The notes under the pieces: generated by a model | The model's database searches: none | Told to the model about the DNA's origin: nothing | The model's input: only the letters and a program-made list of their open reading frames with translations | Program-made: the position numbers and the translations under genes | Source: an uncultured Bacilli bacterium | Lineage (GTDB): Bacteria; Bacillota_I; Bacilli_A; RF39; UBA660 | Assembly: GCA_947631155.1 (NCBI GenBank) | Contig: CANRKG010000004.1 | Span: 1-64,000, forward strand | Direction of reading: 5' to 3' | Length of the DNA: 64,000 bases | In this document: positions 57,045 to 64,000 of the stretch, in pieces | How positions within the stretch are numbered: the first letter of the stretch is position 1 | Layout of the letters: every line of letters starts with the position of its first letter

Positions 57045-58934
57045 ATGTTTTTTAGTTTTATTGTACCATTAATTTATTTTATTTTCGCTAATGGCTTTTT
57101 TGTTATGATATCAAAACAAACCTTTGGAAAATGTATGCCTATTACTATGATGATTACAGCATTTACTTATTTTTTTAGTCAATTTTTATGTCACACTTTT
57201 AAAGTAGGATTAATAATAAATTTACTTTATGCTATTATATTTATAATAGTTTTAATAACTTTAAAGTTAAAGAACCAAAATCAAGAATTAGATAATATAA
57301 AGAAAAGATTTTTATCTAAAGGCTTTTATGCTTTTATAGTAATTTTTATAATTATATATATTTTTGATTTCAATAGAACCTTTAGTTATTGGGATGAATA
57401 TTCACATTGGGGTGAAATGATTAAGGAAATGTTGAGAATAGATCGTTTTTATTCAGAACCAAAATCAACATTACTATTTCATAAAGATTATCCACCAATT
57501 ATGCAAATATTTGAGATGTTTTATGCTACACTATCTGGTGGATATAAAGAAGCATATTTTCAAAGAGCTATGCATTTATTCAGTATGACTTTATTTATTC
57601 CAGCTATTTGTGAAAATAATCAAAAGTTCAGTAAAATAAAAATTAGTTTGAAATCTATATTTATGATAATAATTATATTTTTAGCCTTTTTATTGTTTGA
57701 TCAGCATGGTATTATTAATACAATTTATCAAGATTATGTTATGGTTATTATAGTTGCTTATTTATTATTAGTGATTATAACTGAAAAAAATACTTTATCA
57801 AAATTTAGTGTATTTTCTTTAACTATAGGCTTATCATTCCTATTATTAACTAAGCAGATGGGATTAGCTTTATATTGTATGGTTATATTTATGTTAATTG
57901 CTGATTTATTACTAAAATATAAATTCAAATTTTATAATATTTTTCAAAAGAAAAATTTAGTGCTTTTAATTATAATTATAGTTCCTCTAATTTTCTTGAA
58001 AGGGTGGGATATGTATGTTGAAACTCTTAATATAGAAAAACAATTTAAATTATCAGATATAAAAATTATGGAACTTAAAAGCATTATTGATGGAACAGCT
58101 GGAGAATCTTACCAGCAAGAAGCTGCTCATAATTATATACATGCGCTTAAGACTACAGGAATGATGACTACCAAAATTTCATTTACATATTTTCAATGTG
58201 TATTATTATCAATATTGTTATTATATTTTGTGTGGCTTTATGGTAAAGGTGTTTTTACTAAAAAACAAATTATATTATTAGGTATAACCTTAGTAATAGG
58301 TTCGATTGGATATGCCTTTACTATGTTAATTTTATATGTTTTTAATTTTGGCTCTTATGAAGGACCAATATTAGCCTCTTTTAATAGGTATATGCCATCC
58401 TATATTCTTCTGCTTTTATCTACTATTATAATGCTTTATATTTATGCAGATAATAAAAAGGACAAACCAATAAAATATGGTTTGTTATTGATAATTATTT
58501 TATTACTAATAGAAAATCCATATTTATTATATAAATGTAAACCTATCATAAAAGAATCTAACCAAGAACGAGTATATATAAATATTATTAAGAAAAATAC
58601 CCCAGAAAATGCAAAAATTTTTGTGTTGTCTCAGAATCAAAAAATAGATCTTAATGATAATACTTTACAAATAAAATATTATATAAATCCTCGATTAACT
58701 AATTTAGATTACTCTATGTGGAATATAGAAGAAGCAAGTACTGTTCAAGAGTATTTCGAAAAAAACATTCAAAATTATATGTTGGATTTTGATTATTTTT
58801 ATATATTAAATTTTGGTAATATTAATATTGAAGATTGTCAATTTTTATTTGATGATTATAGTAATGTTAAAAATAATCAATTGTATAAAATTATAAATAA
58901 TGAAGGAAAAATTAAATTGAAGTTTGTACAATAA
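57045..58934 (+). CDS. Large multi-pass membrane protein, GT-C-like
   Basis: A 629-residue protein with about twelve membrane helices and an outer loop with YWDEYSHWGEMIKEML followed by DYPP, a layout seen in GT-C type transferases where acidic residues after an early helix are catalytic. The C-terminal 130 residues lie outside. It probably adds a sugar to a surface glycan together with the preceding GT2; the family is not identified with certainty. Confidence 0.65.
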   Translation: MFFSFIVPLIYFIFANGFFVMISKQTFGKCMPITMMITAFTYFFSQFLCHTFKVGLIINLLYAIIFIIVLITLKLKNQNQELDNIKKRFLSKGFYAFIVIFIIIYIFDFNRTFSYWDEYSHWGEMIKEMLRIDRFYSEPKSTLLFHKDYPPIMQIFEMFYATLSGGYKEAYFQRAMHLFSMTLFIPAICENNQKFSKIKISLKSIFMIIIIFLAFLLFDQHGIINTIYQDYVMVIIVAYLLLVIITEKNTLSKFSVFSLTIGLSFLLLTKQMGLALYCMVIFMLIADLLLKYKFKFYNIFQKKNLVLLIIIIVPLIFLKGWDMYVETLNIEKQFKLSDIKIMELKSIIDGTAGESYQQEAAHNYIHALKTTGMMTTKISFTYFQCVLLSILLLYFVWLYGKGVFTKKQIILLGITLVIGSIGYAFTMLILYVFNFGSYEGPILASFNRYMPSYILLLLSTIIMLYIYADNKKDKPIKYGLLLIIILLLIENPYLLYKCKPIIKESNQERVYINIIKKNTPENAKIFVLSQNQKIDLNDNTLQIKYYINPRLTNLDYSMWNIEEASTVQEYFEKNIQNYMLDFDYFYILNFGNINIEDCQFLFDDYSNVKNNQLYKIINNEGKIKLKFVQ

Positions 58935-58942
58935 ATAATAGA

Positions 58943-59106
58943 GTAGCAAATATAGTAAGTAGAAGTGGAAAATTTATTATTTTATTTATATTTAGTGTTA
59001 TAGGATTAATATTGAATGATACGATTATGTTAATATAGGTAAAGTAATATCTATTTGTTTTGTGATGATTTTTAATTTCATAACTAGAAAATTATTTTTA
59101 GAATAA
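58943..59106 (+). pseudogene. GtrA family remnant
   Basis: Two pieces in different frames resemble the two ends of the GtrA domain: SGKFIILFIFSVIGLILND (from about 58962), which stops at 59037, and GKVISICFVMIFNFITRKLF, which ends at 59106. The middle is missing and there is no good start, so this is a decayed gene. GtrA proteins help move lipid-linked sugars across the membrane. Confidence 0.6.
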
Positions 59107-59119
59107 TTAAGTTTTATGA

Positions 59120-59148
59120 TTGAAAGTAATTAATTTGTATAGTATATT
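59120..59148 (+). promoter_or_regulatory. Sigma-A promoter of the 59167 gene
   Basis: TTGAAA (59120-59125), 17 bases, TATATT (59143-59148). Confidence 0.65.
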
Positions 59149-59166
59149 AATAATAGAGGTGGTTAT

Positions 59167-59940
59167 GTGAACGACGAAATTAAGATTGAGCAAAAGAAAA
59201 ATAAAAGTGGTTTTGCTATATTTTTACTTTGTATTGCTTTTTTATTACTTGGTGCTGGTGGAATGTATTATTTAATTAATAGTAAACAATTAGCAACAGA
59301 AAGTAATGCTAATAATACTACTAATCAACTCCAAACTATAAATCAAAATAGTCTTTTAGTCAAAGAATTAATATCAAGGTTAGATTATAATACAGATTGT
59401 GGTGTTAATGATATATTATATAAAAATTCAACCACAACATTAGAAAATCTAGATCAAACATATTTAAATGCATTAGTAGCTAAGCAAGCAAATGGAAAAA
59501 AAATAACCGGAGTTATATCTTTCACAAAACAAGAATTTGATGATAGTGCTAAAATATTGTTCGGTGAGAATACCATTTTACCATCAACTAATATTAATGA
59601 AATTTGTCCTGCTATCACTTATGATATTGCTAATCAAAGATATATTGGAAGTCAAACTCAATGTCCAAAAGCTACTTGTAATTTTGAAAATCAAAGATAT
59701 ATAGTAAAAGCAGAAAAAGATGGTAATAATTTGTATATTTACGTTGCGGTTGCTAAAATAGATACTGCTAGTCGCAAAGTATCTAATATTAACGATCTAA
59801 ATTCAGTAATACAAGATATAGATATTAATACTTTTGATATTTCTAAGGATTATGAAAAAGTAAATAATTATAAATATACTTTCATTTATGATGAGATGAA
59901 TTTGAACTATATTTTTAAAAGTATAGAATTAGTAAAATAA
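59167..59940 (+). CDS. Membrane-anchored protein of unknown function
   Basis: The 257 residues have one N-terminal membrane helix (about 15-35), then an Asn/Thr-rich linker and an extracytoplasmic domain with four cysteines, including the related segments IANQRYIGSQTQCP and FENQRYIVKAEK. The start is GTG 59167 after AGAGGTGG; the overlapping ATG is followed at once by a stop. Not recognised; its place suggests an envelope role. Confidence 0.7.
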   Translation: MNDEIKIEQKKNKSGFAIFLLCIAFLLLGAGGMYYLINSKQLATESNANNTTNQLQTINQNSLLVKELISRLDYNTDCGVNDILYKNSTTTLENLDQTYLNALVAKQANGKKITGVISFTKQEFDDSAKILFGENTILPSTNINEICPAITYDIANQRYIGSQTQCPKATCNFENQRYIVKAEKDGNNLYIYVAVAKIDTASRKVSNINDLNSVIQDIDINTFDISKDYEKVNNYKYTFIYDEMNLNYIFKSIELVK

Positions 59941-59944
59941 TGTT

Positions 59945-59971
59945 AAAGTCTTGATAAATATAGACTTTTTC
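59945..59971 (+). terminator. Terminator of the 59167 gene
   Basis: AAAGTCT pairs with AGACTTT around a 10-base loop, followed by Ts. Confidence 0.65.
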
Positions 59972-60017
59972 TTTTCTTATAATAATATTTAAGATATACT
60001 ATAATTAGGTGATAGCT

Positions 60018-61220
60018 ATGAAAAAAATAACAATATTAGCATTACATTTAGATTATGGTGGAATTGAAAAATCCATAACTGCTTTAGCTAATGCATTATC
60101 TGATAAGTATAAAATTGAAATTGTCTGTATTTATAAATTATATGATAAAATAGCCTTTTTCTTAGAGAATAAGGTCAAAGTAAAATATTTAATTAATAGT
60201 AATTTACCAAAAAAAGTTGAAGAATATAAATTGTTGTTTTTTAGATTTCACTGGTTTAAATTGATTAAAAAATTATACCAAGATTACTTTTCTAAAGGTA
60301 AATTTATAACATTTTTTAAAGATGCTTTTTCTGGTGTTTCTATGTATGCAAGACGTGCTAAAGTTATGAAAAAATATATTAAAGAATGTGACTCTGATAT
60401 TATTATATCGACAAGAACATTTCTAAATCAGTGGTTAAGTGAATATGCTAAAAGTGATGTTTTAACAATAGGTTGGGAACATAATCATTATCATAATAAT
60501 ATGAAATACGCTATCGATGTTGTTAGAAGTTGCAAAAATTTAGATTATTTTGTATTAGTATCTAATGACTTATATGAGTTTTATCAAAAACAATTAATAG
60601 ATTATAATTGTAAATGTGTTTATATTCCCAATATACTAGATTCTATGCCTAGCAAATTGGCAAAATTAGAAGAAAAAAGGCTAGTATCAGTAGGAAGATT
60701 ATCGAAAGAAAAAGGTTATTTAGATTTATTAAGAATTTATAATGTTTTAGTAAAAAATCATCCTGATTGGATTTTAGATATTATTGGTGATGGACCTGAA
60801 AAAGATACTTTACAACAATATATTAAAAATCAAAAACTAGACGATAAAATAACTTTACATGGATTTAGAAATAAAGAATATATTGATAAAATTTTAAATA
60901 AATCATCAATTTATCTTATGACTTCATATACAGAGAGCTTTGGGATAGTTTTAATTGAAGCCATGAGTCATGGACTTCCATGTATTGCTTTTTCATCAGC
61001 AGAAGGAGCAAGAGAATTAATTAATAGTGGAAGTAATGGTTACTTAATAAAAAATAGAAATAATAGAGCTTATATTCAAAAAGTTGAAGATTTAATGTTG
61101 GATATTGATGCTAGAAAAAAAATTGGTAAAGCAGGAAGAAAAAGTGTTAAAAAATATAGTAGTGAAGAAGTTTCTAAGTATTGGATAGAACTTATAGAAA
61201 AAGGATTAAATCATGAGTAA
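60018..61220 (+). CDS. Glycosyltransferase family 4
   Basis: The 400-residue GT-B enzyme has the N-terminal LHLDYGGIEKSITALANAL and a C-terminal Glycos_transf_1 domain with VSVGRLSKEKGYLDLL, IIGDGPEKDTLQQYI and the donor-binding ESFGIVLIEAMSHGLPCIAF. It is cytosolic. ATG 60018 follows AGGTGAT; GTG 60009 lies in that site. Acceptor and donor are unknown. Confidence 0.93.
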   Translation: MKKITILALHLDYGGIEKSITALANALSDKYKIEIVCIYKLYDKIAFFLENKVKVKYLINSNLPKKVEEYKLLFFRFHWFKLIKKLYQDYFSKGKFITFFKDAFSGVSMYARRAKVMKKYIKECDSDIIISTRTFLNQWLSEYAKSDVLTIGWEHNHYHNNMKYAIDVVRSCKNLDYFVLVSNDLYEFYQKQLIDYNCKCVYIPNILDSMPSKLAKLEEKRLVSVGRLSKEKGYLDLLRIYNVLVKNHPDWILDIIGDGPEKDTLQQYIKNQKLDDKITLHGFRNKEYIDKILNKSSIYLMTSYTESFGIVLIEAMSHGLPCIAFSSAEGARELINSGSNGYLIKNRNNRAYIQKVEDLMLDIDARKKIGKAGRKSVKKYSSEEVSKYWIELIEKGLNHE

Positions 61221-61291
61221 AAAGAAATTTGCCTAAGGGTAATTTTCTTTCTTTATATTAAAAATAATGTTATACTTAAAGGGGTGATTAC

Positions 61292-61762
61292 ATGCAAAAA
61301 GTATTATTTATTTCGTCGACAGGTGGGCATTTATCGGAATTATTACAATTAAAAAAAATATTTAAAAATTACGATTATCATATTATTACTGAAAAAACAA
61401 AATCTAATTTAGCTTTAAAAAAGGAATATCCTAAAAGAGTTAATTATTTAATCTATGGAACTAAAGATCATCCATGGGCTTATCCTTTTAAATTATTAGC
61501 CAATTGTTTTATTAGTCTTTGGCTTTATTTAAAAGTTCATCCAGATTACATTATTACAACTGGCGCTCATACTGCAGGGCCAATGTGTTGCATCGGTAAA
61601 ATCTTTGGCAGTAGAATTGTTTATATAGAATCATTTGCTAACATTAATACTAAGACAATAACAGGGCGACTATTATATCCTATTTCAGATAAATTCATAG
61701 TTCAATGGCATGATATGAAAAAGCATTATCCGGAAGCTATAGAAGGAGGATGGATCTACTAA
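61292..61762 (+). CDS. Alg14/PssD-like glycosyltransferase subunit
   Basis: A 156-residue protein with SSTGGHLSELLQLKKIF at the start, TGAHTAGPMCCIGKIFG in the middle, and an early amphipathic or membrane segment (about 68-82). It matches the Alg14 half of the split Alg13/Alg14 glycosyltransferase, the membrane anchor that binds the acceptor. The catalytic half follows, overlapping by one base. Confidence 0.9.
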   Translation: MQKVLFISSTGGHLSELLQLKKIFKNYDYHIITEKTKSNLALKKEYPKRVNYLIYGTKDHPWAYPFKLLANCFISLWLYLKVHPDYIITTGAHTAGPMCCIGKIFGSRIVYIESFANINTKTITGRLLYPISDKFIVQWHDMKKHYPEAIEGGWIY

Positions 61763-62619
61763 TGATATTAGTTACTTTAGGAACTCAAGATAAAGATTTT
61801 TCTAGACTTTTAAAAGCTATTGATAAACAAATTGAAATAGGTAATATTAAAGATAAAGTAATAGTTCAAGCTGGATATACTAAGTATAAATCAAATAATA
61901 TGGAAATATTTGATTTAATTGAAGCTGAAAAATTAAATCAGTTAGTAAAACAATGTGATTTATTAATTACGCATGGAGGAGTAGGGTCAATTCTAGAGGG
62001 AATAAAATTAGGAAAAAAAGTAATTGCTGCACCACGCTTAAAAAAATATAAAGAACATACTAATGATCATCAAAAACAAATTATAAAAGCTTTTGCAGAT
62101 AGGGGATATCTATTAGAATTAAGAGATTACTCAAAATTAGATAAATTATTAGATAAAGCTAAAAAATTTAAACCCAAAGAATTCAAAAGTAATAATGATA
62201 ACTTTGTTAAACTAATTGAAAATTATTTGGATAAAGATCAACATATCAGTTGGTTTAATAGATTTAGAAATTTATGTAGTAATGGCTATTTGGGTATTAT
62301 TATGAATTTAATTAATATATTTACTTTCTGTTTACTCTTTGGAAAAATTAATTTCTATTTAAATATATTAATATCTTATGGAATCACTTTATTATTAAGC
62401 TTTCTTTTTAATTTTATTTGTCATGTTCAATATAAAGGATTTTTAAAGCATTTTATTATTATCAGATTTTTAATATTAATTTTAGATTTAGATATTATGT
62501 ATATTTTTAATAAAATGATTAATTATAATTTAATATATTCTAAGTTTATTACAGGCGGAATAACGATGATACTAAGTTATATAGTTATTAAATTTTGTTT
62601 TAAGAATAAAACTGTCTAG
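61762..62619 (+). CDS. Alg13/PssE-like glycosyltransferase fused to a GtrA-like membrane domain
   Basis: The 285 residues begin with the GT28 C-terminal fold: MILVTLGTQDKDFSRLLKAI, QAGYTKY, THGGVGSILEGIKLGKKVIA and HTNDHQKQI (up to about 155). Four membrane helices follow (about 170-280; GYLGIIMNLINIFTF and SFLFNFICHVQYKGFLKHF), resembling GtrA flippase-like domains. Alg13 homologues are normally about 160 residues and lack this. ATG 61762 overlaps the previous stop; ATG 61750, in frame, would add four residues but sits too close to the ribosome site. Confidence 0.85.
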   Translation: MILVTLGTQDKDFSRLLKAIDKQIEIGNIKDKVIVQAGYTKYKSNNMEIFDLIEAEKLNQLVKQCDLLITHGGVGSILEGIKLGKKVIAAPRLKKYKEHTNDHQKQIIKAFADRGYLLELRDYSKLDKLLDKAKKFKPKEFKSNNDNFVKLIENYLDKDQHISWFNRFRNLCSNGYLGIIMNLINIFTFCLLFGKINFYLNILISYGITLLLSFLFNFICHVQYKGFLKHFIIIRFLILILDLDIMYIFNKMINYNLIYSKFITGGITMILSYIVIKFCFKNKTV

Positions 62620-62635
62620 AAAAAATAAACTATAT

Positions 62636-62667
62636 ACATATACTGTTTTACAAAGTATATGTTTTTT
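62636..62667 (+). terminator. Terminator of the Alg14/Alg13 operon
   Basis: ACATATACT pairs with AGTATATGT around a 9-base loop, followed by Ts. Confidence 0.8.
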
Positions 62668-62695
62668 GATATATTTATATAGTAGGTGATTGTAG

Positions 62696-63286
62696 ATGAG
62701 TAATAAAAAAACCATTCTAATTCTGGTTTTATTAGGAATTCTTTCTATTATAGTTGGTTTTATATTAATGTTCATTTCTAATATAAAAAAAGATCAACAA
62801 GAAATGAATAATAGAATGAGTAAAATCAATAGTAAATATGAAGAATTTAAAAAAGAAATAGAAAAAATTAATATAGAAAGAGATAGCCTACATAAAGATT
62901 TTTTAGATACGATTTATTATGATAGTTTTGCGACAAATGAATTAAAATATCGAAAGAGTTTAAATAATTATGAAAAAGAAGTAACAGAATTAAGTAAAAA
63001 TAATTCTGATTTAAAAGAATATTGTAAATTAGGAATTTATTATTCTTCTAGTCAAACTAATAGTAAATGTAATGCTTTTCAATTAGCTTATGAACAATTA
63101 ATTAATACGCTGGTTGATGATATTAATCAATATAATGATAATATTAATAAGTATAATAACTGGTTAAAAGAACAAAATAATACTACTGCACCAGCAATTG
63201 AAATCTATAAAACAAAAAAGACTTTTATAGATTATAATAAAGACGGTCAATATTCAGGTAAGGAAGATAATGATAATGGAAAATAA
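62696..63286 (+). CDS. Membrane-anchored coiled-coil protein
   Basis: The 196 residues have one N-terminal membrane helix (about 5-27), then a long charged coiled coil (about 30-75) and an Asn-rich helical region with two cysteines; it ends with an acidic DYNKDGQYSGKEDND stretch. It overlaps the next gene by 11 bases, so the two are coupled. Family not recognised. Confidence 0.7.
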   Translation: MSNKKTILILVLLGILSIIVGFILMFISNIKKDQQEMNNRMSKINSKYEEFKKEIEKINIERDSLHKDFLDTIYYDSFATNELKYRKSLNNYEKEVTELSKNNSDLKEYCKLGIYYSSSQTNSKCNAFQLAYEQLINTLVDDINQYNDNINKYNNWLKEQNNTTAPAIEIYKTKKTFIDYNKDGQYSGKEDNDNGK

Positions 63287-64000
63287 AGATATAGAAGAGT
63301 TATTGTCTTTAAATATTGAAGAAGAAAATAAAAAATTGAGAAAAAAGCCTAAAAAGAAAAAAAATAAAATTTTAATATGGATTGGTAGTAGTTGTTGTTT
63401 AGTTGTTGCGGTTTTATTATTTTTATTTTATGGACCTTGGTCTAGCTTTAGAAATTTTTGGATTACTACTGCTATGACTACGATGAATCATAGATATTTA
63501 GCAACAGCTTTATATAGTGATGAAACAATTCAAGAAGTTTTATCTCAAAATTCTATTATTGAACCAGAAGATGTTACTAATCCCAATTTGATAAAATTTA
63601 AAAAATATGGTAAAAGTTCAGGATATAAAAATAAATATGAAGAACAAATTTTAAAACATGACAAAGATGCTGTGTATAAATTAATTAATATTAAGGGAAA
63701 TAATTATAATGGTTATTTAGTAGCAATTTATGATGCTTCTAGAGTATTTGTTGCTACAACTAAATATTTAGGCTCTAAAGGTCAATTGATAACTACTGTT
63801 GCTAAGGATAATAATGCTATTATTGCTATGAATGCAGGAGGATTTTATGATCCAGATTGGAATAGTAATGGTGCTCTTCCACATGGAACAGTTATAAAAA
63901 ATGGAAAAGTAGTGAGTACATATCAACAAGCTGGCATGGGTGGCGGTTTTATTGGCTTTGATAATAATAATAAATTAATTCTTGGTAAAATGACAAAAGA
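63276..64000 (+). CDS. Phosphodiester glycosidase (NAGPA-domain) family protein, 3' end cut
   Basis: The open frame runs off the window. It has a Lys-rich cytoplasmic start, one membrane helix (about residues 33-52) and an extracytoplasmic domain whose AMNAGGFYDPDWNSNGALP followed by HGTVIKNGKVV is the signature of NAGPA-type phosphodiester glycosidases, often found with exopolysaccharide genes. ATG 63276 lies 9 bases from AAGGAAG; the in-frame ATG 63270 is too close to it. Confidence 0.85.
   Translation, partial: MENKDIEELLSLNIEEENKKLRKKPKKKKNKILIWIGSSCCLVVAVLLFLFYGPWSSFRNFWITTAMTTMNHRYLATALYSDETIQEVLSQNSIIEPEDVTNPNLIKFKKYGKSSGYKNKYEEQILKHDKDAVYKLINIKGNNYNGYLVAIYDASRVFVATTKYLGSKGQLITTVAKDNNAIIAMNAGGFYDPDWNSNGALPHGTVIKNGKVVSTYQQAGMGGGFIGFDNNNKLILGKMTK

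Overview
The window is a 64 kb piece of a very AT-rich chromosome from a Gram-positive, low-G+C bacterium, most likely an uncultured or gut-type member of the class Bacilli. The evidence is the set of housekeeping genes (rpsP-khpA, cdsA-rseP, priA, fmt, ligA, gatCAB), an LtaS-type sulfatase and an LCP protein, strong AGGAGG ribosome sites, and a spore coat gene (cotE). TGA is used as a stop and never seen as Trp, so the code is standard and not the mycoplasma code. No rRNA, tRNA or CRISPR array was found.

The centre of interest is 10061-15307. The spore outer-coat gene cotE is cut in two. Codons 1-43 lie at 10061-10189 and the remaining 136 codons at 14897-15307. Between them is a 4,707-bp element carrying a sigma-A-driven polysaccharide O-acyltransferase pair (DHHW protein + MBOAT), a 39-aa small ORF and a large serine recombinase. 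Joining the two ends at a shared CA dinucleotide restores cotE exactly in frame (179 aa, the usual length), and the other product is a 44-bp near-palindrome (17 of 21 arm positions pair), as expected for a serine-integrase attP. This looks like a skin-like, developmentally excised element in cotE. The gene upstream is a RicA/YmcA-YlbF family gene, the same neighbour that cotE has in Bacillus.

Region by region. 1-2883: two unrecognised genes, the first cut by the window edge. 2979-4492: a decayed IS110 transposase with its non-coding end, then a nested inverted repeat. 4512-5853: a zinc metallopeptidase and a GNAT acetyltransferase. 5901-8598 (minus strand): murL-murD, overlapping, which suggests the L-Glu ligation/epimerisation route to D-Glu in peptidoglycan. 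8895-10013: an ankyrin protein and the RicA-like gene. 10061-15307: interrupted cotE. 15427-17889: rpsP-khpA and cdsA-rseP. 18018-24248: an LRR surface protein, priA, two membrane proteins, fmt. 24323-30602: ligA, an Rpn-type nuclease gene with a hairpin over its ribosome site, gatCAB. 30654-36797: membrane proteins, a sensor-like protein with a degenerate GGDEF domain, a YihY protein and an LtaS-like enzyme. 36930-38927 (minus): an LCP protein with two EGF-like repeats.

39084-64000 is mostly an envelope-glycan locus: a flavoprotein, GT-C-like and GT2 glycosyltransferases, an O-antigen-ligase-like protein, rfbA, a fused RmlC-RmlD enzyme, rfbB, a UDP-sugar dehydrogenase, an Alg14/Alg13-type pair (the latter fused to a GtrA-like domain), a gtrA remnant, and a NAGPA-type protein running off the right edge. 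A YdjG-YdjH-YdjI-like membrane-stress operon (46707-49767) sits inside it and separates rfbA-rfbCD from rfbB. dTDP-rhamnose made by RfbA/B/CD would feed the glycosyltransferases; LCP proteins usually attach such polymers to peptidoglycan.
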